From assembly GCA_903824665.1 (NCBI GenBank), contig CAIJXT010000031.1, forward strand, positions 62,001 to 126,000: 64,000 nt of DNA. The letters are read 5' to 3'. A program made the translations under genes and the position numbers. Origin of the DNA: an uncultured Bacteroidota bacterium. GTDB lineage: Bacteria > Bacteroidota > Bacteroidia > Chitinophagales > Chitinophagaceae. The notes below the pieces were generated by a model. It searched no databases, was not told where the DNA came from, and saw only the letters and a program-made list of their open reading frames with translations. The stretch's first letter is position 1, and each line of letters begins with the position of its first letter. Of this stretch, positions 36,626-44,069 are shown in pieces.

Positions 36626-37046
36626 TGCGCACTTTGGTGCATAATTTTTGAAAATGAGCAATTTCGACATTATCATTTGAAATTCAACTGGTTATAGTAT
36701 TTTATATTTTCTATTTTTGCGCACTTTTTGCGCACTTGCTTCCCATGACTCTATTGCCTGTGTACTGCCGAAGGGCCTCCGTGATGTTGCATCTGGGTAA
36801 TGAAAAATCAATTATCGCGCAATCTGTGAAAGTAGCACTGCATTTTCCGGTTATGTCCGGCTTCTTACTTTTTCTCATGCCTGTTGCCGGAAAATTTTAC
36901 AGGATGCTCTATGCCCAAGCTCGCAAATTTTGTTTTTTGCGCACTTTTGTGTGCAAATTCCGGTTGTGTACAAAACAATACTAAGCAATTGGTATTCATC
37001 ACTTTACACCACACACAATCTTACATTTTTGCGCAAAAATTGCGCA
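36626..37046. repeat. TGCGCA palindrome array 2
   Basis: TGCGCA occurs at 36626, 36718, 36729, 36938, 37030 and 37041. The pairs 36718/36729 and 37030/37041 are spaced exactly 11 bp, as in array 1. On the minus strand each pair follows AGCAAG, preceded by CATGGC or CATGGGA, so the unit reads toward the barrel gene just as array 1 reads toward tnaA. A related TGTGCA at 36950 is a degenerate copy. Confidence 0.75.
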
Positions 37047-37121
37047 CTTGCTGCCATGAAAAATAATTGCTATGTCTAAAATTGTAGCATGCAAATAGAT
37101 GCCACAAAAACCGAGCCAAAA
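37025..37121 (-). repeat. Dispersed intergenic module, copy 2 (minus orientation)
   Basis: Read on the minus strand from 37121: a block with GGTTTTTGTGGCAT (ending at 37099), 40 bases, CATGGCAGCAA (from 37058), then two TGCGCA sites. The order and spacing match module copy 1 at 661-757; both inter-block gaps are 40 bases. The left blocks share 22 of 23 bases. Confidence 0.75.
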
Positions 37122-37372
37122 AAGACTGCTTCAATAAAGCACTGTGACGTCTGGAGGATTGTGCTACGCAAAGGAGACAATTGCGTTGGACTGGTAGAGT
37201 TATTGCCTTCAAGCCGCGATATTGCCACGCTGCGCGGCTACTGCACATAGCCCTGGGCGCAACTCGCAACGACACTCATTTTTTTGTTTTATGTGTTGCT
37301 GTTGGGGAGTTTGAAGCTTCGACGGGATGTACAGCCAGCGGACCAAGCGTTGCCTGGTCCGGATGGCATGAA

Positions 37373-38104
37373 CTAAAATTGCTTTTTTGTTATGCGACTC
37401 ATTACTGTTTCTTTATCTATTTTTTTGGTACAGAAAAACCAATCGTGACATGTAATGTTCTCATCCTGCGATTCCATGCGTTCTTTGGCAATGCCACAAG
37501 AACCGGCGGTGGGTATTATTACATCGTCGCCAGGCCTCCAATCGGCAGGGGTAGCCACGCTGAATGCGTCGGCGGTTTGCAATGCGAGCACTACGCGGTA
37601 CAGCTCGTCGAAATTCCGGCCTAAACTCAATGGGTAATAAATAATGGTGCGTATAATGCCCTGCGGATCTATGACAAATACCGCCCTTACTGCCTTGGTG
37701 CTGCTTTCGCCCGGCATCATCATGCCATATTTTGTTGCAATTTCCATTGTGATGTCTTCAATCAAGGGAAAGTTGACTTCGATGTTTTTCATGCCTTTGT
37801 ATTCAATTTTCTCTTTTATGGTTCTGAGCCAGGCAATATGGCTATACAGACCATCGACAGACAAGCCAACAAGTTTGGTATTGGCATTGTTGAACTGAGC
37901 TTCCATTGCAGCAAACGTCATGAACTCGGAAGTGCATACCGGAGTGAAATCGGCAGGGTGACTGAAAAGGATAACCCAACTACCGGAATAGTCGCCAGGG
38001 AAATTGATATCACCCTGAGTGGTAACAGCTTTGAATACGGGTGCTTTGTCGCCGATTCTGGGCATGGCATAAACTGTCTGATTTTGAATGATTTGATTTT
38101 CCAT
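37373..38104 (-). CDS. Peroxiredoxin (Prx6-like, with C-terminal cysteine pair)
   Basis: This thiol peroxidase of 243 residues has the peroxidatic Cys in HPADFTPVCTSEF and the conserved Arg/Trp residues of the AhpC/TSA fold. The C-terminal part contains SCGIAKERM and CHDWFFCTKK, the two-cysteine arrangement seen in archaeal-type Prx6 proteins, where a C-terminal Cys resolves the oxidised peroxidatic one. It reduces hydrogen peroxide and organic peroxides in the cytoplasm. No AhpF reductase is nearby, so thioredoxin is the likely electron donor. Two inverted repeats precede the start, at the position of a regulated promoter. Confidence 0.9.
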   Translation of the reverse strand: MENQIIQNQTVYAMPRIGDKAPVFKAVTTQGDINFPGDYSGSWVILFSHPADFTPVCTSEFMTFAAMEAQFNNANTKLVGLSVDGLYSHIAWLRTIKEKIEYKGMKNIEVNFPLIEDITMEIATKYGMMMPGESSTKAVRAVFVIDPQGIIRTIIYYPLSLGRNFDELYRVVLALQTADAFSVATPADWRPGDDVIIPTAGSCGIAKERMESQDENITCHDWFFCTKKIDKETVMSRITKKQF

Positions 38105-38125
38105 AGTTGATTTATTTAGTCAAAG

Positions 38126-38169
38126 CAAATGTATCGGTAGTTTGGCTACCGACAGGTAACAAATGTTAC
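38126..38169 (-). promoter_or_regulatory. Peroxiredoxin promoter region with two inverted repeats
   Basis: The minus-strand TACATTTG (38126-38133) fits the -7 motif. Just upstream are CGGTAG/CTACCG (38135-38140 and 38146-38151, five-base loop) and GTAAC/GTTAC (38156-38160 and 38165-38169, four-base spacer). Both sit where a repressor or activator could control the promoter. They do not match the OxyR or PerR consensus I know. A TTTG lies 26 bases upstream, longer than usual. Confidence 0.45.
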
Positions 38170-38314
38170 TGAGCGATAAAACAACTGGTTTGTGGCGAGG
38201 TGGCATACCGACACACCAGAGGTAAAAAGCATTTAGATTGTGCGGATTAGGAAAACCCAGTTTGTGGCCGGGACCGTTAAGAAAGCCCTAACAGCCCAAA
38301 CCGGATTTGTTTGT

Positions 38315-38322
38315 TATTTTTG
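38315..38322 (+). promoter_or_regulatory. Candidate -7 element for lptB (TATTTTTG)
   Basis: TATTTTTG fits TAnnTTTG and would start transcription about 12 bp before the TTG at 38341. It overlaps the alternative upstream start at 38311, which argues that the later TTG is the true start. No -33 TTG at normal spacing. Confidence 0.45.
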
Positions 38323-38340
38323 CACAAAAGCTGGTATCAT

Positions 38341-39096
38341 TTGAGAATTCACACGCAAGGGCTTGTAAAGCAATACGGTAAACGCACGGTAGTAAATAAT
38401 GTGTCGTTTGAGGTGAGCCAGGGCGAAATAGTAGGGCTGCTGGGGCCTAATGGTGCCGGTAAGACGACATCGTTTTATATGGTGGTGGGACTGGTTAAAC
38501 CAGATGACGGCCATGTGTATCTGGACGGGGAAGACATCACCAAGCTACCCATGTACAAGCGGGCGCAGATGGGTATAGGCTACCTGCCTCAGGAGGCGTC
38601 TATTTTCCGTAAGCTGTCGGTAGAGGACAATATAGCGGCAGTGCTGGAAATGACCAAGCTGTCGCGCGCGGAGCAGAAGCTGAAGCTGGAGTCGCTACTG
38701 GATGAGTTCAGACTGCAGCATGTGCGCAAAAGTAATGGTGATGTACTGAGCGGTGGTGAGCGGCGGCGCACAGAAATAGCCCGGGCACTGGCGGTGAACC
38801 CTAAATTCATACTGCTGGACGAACCGTTTGCGGGTATAGACCCGATAGCGGTAGAGGATATACAGAGTATTGTGGCCACGCTGAAATTCAAGAATATAGG
38901 CATACTTATAACGGATCATAATGTGCAGGAGACCCTCTCTATAACCGACAGAGCCTATCTACTGTTTGAGGGCAGGATACTAAAAGCCGGTACGGCAGAA
39001 GACCTGGCGGAGGATGAACAGGTAAGAAAAGTGTATCTTGGTCAGAATTTCGAATTGAAAAGGAAGGACTTCACGAGGCCAGCACCAACAAAGTAG
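38341..39096 (+). CDS. lptB: LPS export ABC transporter ATP-binding protein LptB
   Basis: LptB powers extraction of lipopolysaccharide from the inner membrane with LptF and LptG. The 251-residue protein has Walker [10 protein letters not shown], the signature [16 protein letters not shown], Walker [13 protein letters not shown] and the switch His in ITDHN, plus [19 protein letters not shown], which is characteristic of LptB. The start is TTG at 38341, where family homology begins ([14 protein letters not shown]); no in-frame ATG is available. LptF/G/A/C genes are not in the window. A GH3-family gene follows 66 bp downstream. Confidence 0.92.
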   Translation: MRIHTQGLVKQYGKRTVVNNVSFEVSQGEIVGLLGPNGAGKTTSFYMVVGLVKPDDGHVYLDGEDITKLPMYKRAQMGIGYLPQEASIFRKLSVEDNIAAVLEMTKLSRAEQKLKLESLLDEFRLQHVRKSNGDVLSGGERRRTEIARALAVNPKFILLDEPFAGIDPIAVEDIQSIVATLKFKNIGILITDHNVQETLSITDRAYLLFEGRILKAGTAEDLAEDEQVRKVYLGQNFELKRKDFTRPAPTK

Positions 39097-39162
39097 CATA
39101 CAAACACAAGACAAACAGCAAAAAAGCATTATCCCCCTAGGGCGGGGGAATAGTAAACGAAT

Positions 39163-40692
39163 ATGGGTATAATTATCAGTCCGGCTTTCAGGGGGTTTAT
39201 TAAGTTGCGCCAAAGTGCAATTGATAATTTCATGCACAACCCTATTGATACCCAACAGCAGGTATTCAATCATCTGGTTGGGTCGGCACAGTTTACAGAA
39301 TACGGAAAAAAATACCGGTTTGAGGATATAGACAGTATATCGGAGTTTCAGAAGAAAGTACCGATCAACGACTATGACACACTGAAGCCTTATATACAAC
39401 GGATACTGGAAGGCACACAGAATGTGCTGTGGCCGTCGCCGATAACGTGGTTTGCGAAATCGAGCGGAACAACGAGTGACAAAAGCAAATTTATACCGGT
39501 AAGCAAGGAGTCGCTGGACGATACTCACTTCAGGGGCGGGCGCGATGTGCTGGCACTGTATCTGCGGCAGAATCCGGCATCGAACCTGACAGACGGCAAA
39601 TGCCTGATATTGGGTGGTAGCCACCAGATAAACCAGCTGAATGCTGCATCGTTTTTTGGAGATCTGTCGGCAGTGATGCTGCAGAATATGCCTTTTGCGG
39701 GACAACTCTTTCAGCTGCCTGAACTCTCGATAGCGTTGATGGCCGAATGGGAGGAGAAGATAGAGCGTATGGCGCACAGCACCATAAAGGAGAATGTGAC
39801 CTATATAGCAGGGGTACCGACCTGGACGATAGTGCTGATAAAGCGGATATTTGAAATAACAGGTGCCAATAATCTGCTGGATATATGGCCCAATCTGGAA
39901 TTGTATATACACGGCGGTGTGAACTTTACACCTTATCGCAGGCAGTTTGAGCAGTTTATACCGTCGCCAAAGATGTACTACAGGGAAACCTATAATGCAT
40001 CGGAGGGATTTTTTGCGGCGCAGGACAGGGAAGATGAAGAAGGCATGCTGCTGTTTCTGAACCATGGTATTTTCTACGAGTTTATGCCATTGGATGAATA
40101 TGGCAAGGAAAACCCTATAACGCTGACACTGAAGGAAGTGGAACTGTACACGAACTATGCTATAGTAATCAGCACCAACGGCGGACTGTGGCGGTATGTG
40201 GTGGGTGATACAGTTCAGTTTACATCGCTCACGCCCTTCCGGATCAAGGTTACGGGCAGGCTAAAACACTTTATTAACGCGTTTGGCGAGGAGCTAATTG
40301 TAGATAATGCCGACAATGCCATTGCTATCACCTGTGCGGAGACCGGCGCGATTGTGGCCGACTACTCTGCAGCACCGGTTTACATGACCGGGCAGGACAA
40401 TGGCGCGCATGAATGGGTAATAGAATTTGACTATCTGCCTGTACCGCTCGAAACATTCACAACACTGCTGGACAAGTCGCTGCAAGCGATCAACTCGGAC
40501 TACGAGGCTAAACGCCATAAAGATATAGCGCTGCGCATGCCGATAGTGCATCGCATGCCCAAGGACGGATTTAAACGGTGGCTGAAAGACAAAGGCAAGC
40601 TGGGCGGGCAGCACAAAGTACCCAGGCTGAACAATGAACGCAAGTATATAGAAGAGATGCTGGCCTACGTGTATCCGCAGGGCAATGGATAG
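39163..40692 (+). CDS. GH3-family acyl-adenylate-forming protein
   Basis: This 509-residue protein belongs to the GH3 branch of the adenylate-forming superfamily. The ATP-binding loop is SSGTTSDKSKFIPVS, and the later segments YNASEGFFAAQ and YVVGDTVQFT match GH3 motifs. In plants GH3 enzymes conjugate amino acids to auxin or jasmonate; bacterial homologues are widespread in Bacteroidota with unknown acid substrates. It follows lptB closely and may be co-transcribed, but a link to lipopolysaccharide is only positional. Confidence 0.85.
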   Translation: MGIIISPAFRGFIKLRQSAIDNFMHNPIDTQQQVFNHLVGSAQFTEYGKKYRFEDIDSISEFQKKVPINDYDTLKPYIQRILEGTQNVLWPSPITWFAKSSGTTSDKSKFIPVSKESLDDTHFRGGRDVLALYLRQNPASNLTDGKCLILGGSHQINQLNAASFFGDLSAVMLQNMPFAGQLFQLPELSIALMAEWEEKIERMAHSTIKENVTYIAGVPTWTIVLIKRIFEITGANNLLDIWPNLELYIHGGVNFTPYRRQFEQFIPSPKMYYRETYNASEGFFAAQDREDEEGMLLFLNHGIFYEFMPLDEYGKENPITLTLKEVELYTNYAIVISTNGGLWRYVVGDTVQFTSLTPFRIKVTGRLKHFINAFGEELIVDNADNAIAITCAETGAIVADYSAAPVYMTGQDNGAHEWVIEFDYLPVPLETFTTLLDKSLQAINSDYEAKRHKDIALRMPIVHRMPKDGFKRWLKDKGKLGGQHKVPRLNNERKYIEEMLAYVYPQGNG

Positions 40693-40793
40693 ACCGGCGA
40701 AACATGCGTCGAAACCATTGAAAGCTCTTCTTTTTCTACAACTCACCTTTGGCAAATTGTTTTTCCCCGATTGATCAATTCATTTAACTACTC

Positions 40794-41885
40794 ATGAATA
40801 ACGTTTATATCTACCAGCAACTATCTGATTTCACCAATGCGGTTTTCAGTAAAATGGGCTGCAGCGATGATGCGGCCACACTTGCTACAAAAGTACTGCT
40901 GTCTGCCGACCTGAGAGGCATAGACAGCCATGGTGTGGCACGGCTGGCTGGCTATGTGAGGCTATGGCAGGCAGGGCGCATCAACACCAACCCGAATATA
41001 CGCATAGTGCATGAAAGCCCGTCGACAGCGGTGGTGGATGGCGATGCCGGGCTGGGGCTGGTGGTGGCACCATACGCCATGGAAGTAGCGATAAGGAAGG
41101 CACAGACAGCAGGCACAGGATGGGTAGCGGTACGCAACAGCAACCACTTCGGGATAGCAGGGTACCACGCCATGATGGCGCTGGCACATGATATGACGGG
41201 GATAGCGATGACCAATGCGAGTGCACTGGTGGCACCAACCTTCTCGATAGAACGGATGCTGGGTACAAACCCAATAGCAGTAGCCATACCAGCTGGCAAG
41301 CAGCCACCTTTTGTAGCAGACTTTGCGACTACGACGGCGGCAAATGGCAAACTGGAAATACTGCAACGAAAAAATGAGGCAACACCCGTGGGCTGGGTGC
41401 AGGACAAAGCCGGGAACCCATCGACCGACGCCAACGAGCTGAAAAAGCAGGGTGCATTGCTGCCGCTGGGCAGCGACCGCGAGCATGGCAGCCACAAAGG
41501 ATATGCGCTGGGCAGCATAGTAGACATCTTCTCGGCAGTGCTGAGCGGTGCCAGCTACGGGCCGTGGGCACCACCCTTCCCGGCCTATGTGCCTATGCCC
41601 GAAAATATGCCCGGCCAGGGGCTTGGGCACTTCTTTGGTGCGATGCGCACAGATGCATTCAGATCGACCGAAGAATTCAAGGAACATATGGATAACTGGA
41701 TAGGCCGATTCAGAAATGCTACACCTGCACCGGGACATGAAAAAGTGCTGATACCCGGCGACCCCGAGCGCGAAATGGAAGCACAAAGAAGCAAAGAAGG
41801 CATACCAATAGTGCAAAGCGTGGTGGACGATCTGAAAAGCGTAGCAGAGGGAATGGGTATAGAATTTGATGCGTATCTTGCCTGA
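40794..41885 (+). CDS. Ldh-family (malate/L-sulfolactate type) oxidoreductase
   Basis: This 363-residue NAD(P)-dependent 2-hydroxyacid dehydrogenase is of the unusual Ldh/Mdh (YlbC/ComC) fold, distinct from classical lactate dehydrogenase. Family segments are GIDSHGVARLAGYVRLW, VVDGDAGLGLVVAPYAM, the catalytic-His segment RNSNHFGIAGYHAMMA, and GTNPIAVAIPAG. The substrate could be malate, lactate, sulfolactate or ureidoglycolate; sequence alone does not decide. It is 11 bp from the next gene on the same strand. Confidence 0.88.
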   Translation: MNNVYIYQQLSDFTNAVFSKMGCSDDAATLATKVLLSADLRGIDSHGVARLAGYVRLWQAGRINTNPNIRIVHESPSTAVVDGDAGLGLVVAPYAMEVAIRKAQTAGTGWVAVRNSNHFGIAGYHAMMALAHDMTGIAMTNASALVAPTFSIERMLGTNPIAVAIPAGKQPPFVADFATTTAANGKLEILQRKNEATPVGWVQDKAGNPSTDANELKKQGALLPLGSDREHGSHKGYALGSIVDIFSAVLSGASYGPWAPPFPAYVPMPENMPGQGLGHFFGAMRTDAFRSTEEFKEHMDNWIGRFRNATPAPGHEKVLIPGDPEREMEAQRSKEGIPIVQSVVDDLKSVAEGMGIEFDAYLA

Positions 41886-41896
41886 AAATAGACGTA

Positions 41897-43630
41897 ATGA
41901 AATTACCGGTTTTGGTGGCGATGATGATCTTACCCTTGCTGTCGGCAGGACAGGGAACAGATAAGCAGCCCTACCCTACTGACTACTTCCGTAACCCACT
42001 GGATATACCAATACTACTAGCCGGGAATTTTGGTGAATGCCGTCCGGGGCATTTTCACAGCGGGCTGGATATAAAGACACAGGGCAAGGAAAACCTGCCT
42101 GTGCATGCAGCAGCAGGTGGTTACATATCGCGTATCAAAACCGACAAAGGTGGTTTCGGGCATGCAATCTATATCACCCACCCCAATGGATATACAACAC
42201 TTTATGCCCATCTGAATGACTATGCTCCCTTGCTGCAAAAACACCTGCGGAAAGTGCAATACGAAAGAAAACGCTGGGACCTGGACCTGAGTTTCACTGC
42301 GGATCAGTTTCCGGTGCGTAAAGGACAGCAAATAGCGTGGTCGGGGAATACGGGCTCGTCGTCGGCTCCACACCTGCACTTTGAGATACGGGATAGTAAA
42401 ACTGAGCACCCGCTGAACCCGCAACTTTTTGGCCTGCAGGTAACAGACAATATGCCCCCTGTGGCAACAGAAGTAGTGTTCTATACCGGCAACATATATG
42501 AGCGAAATCTGGTGAGCTACACCCTGGGAAAGAAAGGTAATCTTTACAAGGCGGTAAAACCCGGCCGTACGGGCTACTCTATCACCGGCGACACAATAGA
42601 AGTACCCGAAGGCCTAGCGGGAATAGGCATCATCGCTGACGACTATATGAACGGCAGTGATAACACCATAACATTCTACACAGCCGAACTACTAATAGAC
42701 GACAGTCTGCAAACGACAGTGACCCTGAACGACATAGGCTACGACATATCGCGGTACATACATGCCTACACCGACTATTATGCACGACAGGTATACAAAA
42801 AGTGGATTCAATGCCTTTTTAAATTGCCGGGTAATAAGTTGCATTCTATCTTCACGACGCTGAATGAACAAAACGGACGTGTGGCCTTTGGTGAAGGACA
42901 AGTGCGGAAAGTGGTGGTAGTGCTAACCGATAATAGCGGCAACAAAAGTGAAATCAGGTTTTACGCAAGAGCGAAAGCAACAGACAGAAGTAGTCCACCA
43001 CAGGAGAACTGTGTGCCTTATACAGCCGGCAAGGCAAACGAATATAATGACCCCAATATCAAATTTGCGCTGGATGAACGTCAACTGTACGACGACATCT
43101 GTTTCAGTATCGCTGCAACTCCGGGTGGTGGCGGTGCGATTTCGGAACGTTTTCGCCTGCACTACCCTTTCATACCGCTGCATCACTATTTTGATCTGCA
43201 GGTAAAACCCAACAAAACGATACCTATAGATATGCGCAGCAAGGTGGTGCTGATGTATACTGATGGTAAGGACGAAGACGGCAGGGCTGCTGCTCCTGTA
43301 GACCAAGGCTGGTATAAGGCGTCGGTGCGCAACTTCGGTACGTACTGGCTGGCGATAGATACCGTGGCGCCCGTAATACACGCCATGCACAAGAGTGGTG
43401 CCAACCTGGCAAAAGCAAAGCAGATAGCACTAACAGCTAAAGACGAAACTACATCAGTAAGCACCTATACCGGAACAATAGATGGCAAGTGGGTATGCTT
43501 TGAGCAGCATGGCAGCAGCTACTTTTATGAGTTTGACGAGCACTGTACAAAGGGCAAGCACGAACTGGTATTTAAAGCAGCAGACGAGAACGGAAATGAA
43601 GTGGTACACAAATCCACATTCACGAGATAA
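41897..43630 (+). CDS. M23 peptidase (LytM domain) with large C-terminal region
   Basis: After a signal peptide (MKLPVLVAMMILPLLSAGQ), this 577-residue protein has an M23/LytM zinc endopeptidase domain in about residues 35-180. Zinc ligands are visible in HFHSGLDIKT (H-x3-D) and in HLHFEIRDS. M23 enzymes cut peptidoglycan cross-bridges. The remaining 390 residues are beta-rich and end in repeated Ig-like strands; their role is not recognised. It probably acts in the periplasm on cell wall. The overlap-close spacing (11 bp) to the Ldh gene suggests one transcript without functional sense. Confidence 0.88.
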   Translation: MKLPVLVAMMILPLLSAGQGTDKQPYPTDYFRNPLDIPILLAGNFGECRPGHFHSGLDIKTQGKENLPVHAAAGGYISRIKTDKGGFGHAIYITHPNGYTTLYAHLNDYAPLLQKHLRKVQYERKRWDLDLSFTADQFPVRKGQQIAWSGNTGSSSAPHLHFEIRDSKTEHPLNPQLFGLQVTDNMPPVATEVVFYTGNIYERNLVSYTLGKKGNLYKAVKPGRTGYSITGDTIEVPEGLAGIGIIADDYMNGSDNTITFYTAELLIDDSLQTTVTLNDIGYDISRYIHAYTDYYARQVYKKWIQCLFKLPGNKLHSIFTTLNEQNGRVAFGEGQVRKVVVVLTDNSGNKSEIRFYARAKATDRSSPPQENCVPYTAGKANEYNDPNIKFALDERQLYDDICFSIAATPGGGGAISERFRLHYPFIPLHHYFDLQVKPNKTIPIDMRSKVVLMYTDGKDEDGRAAAPVDQGWYKASVRNFGTYWLAIDTVAPVIHAMHKSGANLAKAKQIALTAKDETTSVSTYTGTIDGKWVCFEQHGSSYFYEFDEHCTKGKHELVFKAADENGNEVVHKSTFTR

Positions 43631-43711
43631 GAACACAGCAATAGCATACAACCTATACCTACATCAGAATGGGTAAAGTCGCTTAGGTAAAAAGATATTG
43701 GGGGGAGGGCA

Positions 43712-43963
43712 TTAAAAAAGTTTGCAAGTCTCAACAACTTTGATGTTGTTGTCGACATGCTCGAAAGATTCTTCTTTGCACTTTGATTCTGCGCCTTTTT
43801 TGTTGTCTGTAATGTCGTACTCATTAATGGCACTATCTGGCAAGCCGGGAGCGCCGCTGTACTTAATAACGCACTGGCAGGTATACTTCTTCACACAGGA
43901 ACTCATGGCCAGTATTCCGGCTACAGCAACAAACAACAATAAAGCGGAACCACGAAATTTCAT
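43712..43963 (-). CDS. Small lipoprotein
   Basis: From ATG at 43963 the protein has 83 residues. The signal peptide (MKFRGSALLLFVAVAGILAMSSC) ends in the lipobox Met-Ser-Ser-Cys. The mature part has five further cysteines, two in TCQC near the lipid anchor, and a Asp/Glu/Lys-rich remainder. Short cysteine-containing lipoproteins like this are common in Bacteroidota with no known function. A longer start at 44053 would hide the signal peptide. Confidence 0.72.
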   Translation of the reverse strand: MKFRGSALLLFVAVAGILAMSSCVKKYTCQCVIKYSGAPGLPDSAINEYDITDNKKGAESKCKEESFEHVDNNIKVVETCKLF

Positions 43964-44069
43964 GCAGGTTTTCTTATTTAGGGTTGAAGTTAACAAGCAC
44001 AAGTTACAATTCAAAATTTTCGCGTGTTTATCCTGTGTATAAACAACAAACATAAGATACTTAGTTGTG

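Larger units (their letters stand above)
36354..37372. other. Gene-free region with second TGCGCA array
   Basis: A 1-kb stretch between the barrel protein and the peroxiredoxin holds no recognised gene. A GTG-started 72-codon frame at 36414-36632 encodes a signal-peptide-like start, but its remainder is unlike any family I recognise, and it starts inside a TGCGCA palindrome. The stretch contains a -7 promoter motif, TGCGCA array 2, module copy 2, and near 37140-37290 a sequence resembling the dispersed GTCGTTGCGAG-type repeats seen in many genomes. Confidence 0.7.

Noticed and set aside
36414-36632. GTG-started frame with a signal-peptide-like N-terminus
   Set aside because: The start lies in a TGCGCA palindrome, the remainder is unlike any family, and no promoter or spacing supports it.
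661-37121. The inverted TGCGCA modules as borders of a genomic island
   Set aside because: The 36 kb between them is housekeeping and envelope genes with no integrase, tRNA or mobility gene.
39130-39152. CCCCC/GGGGG hairpin between lptB and the GH3-family gene
   Set aside because: The stem is only about five pairs and lacks a T-run, so it is not supported as a terminator.
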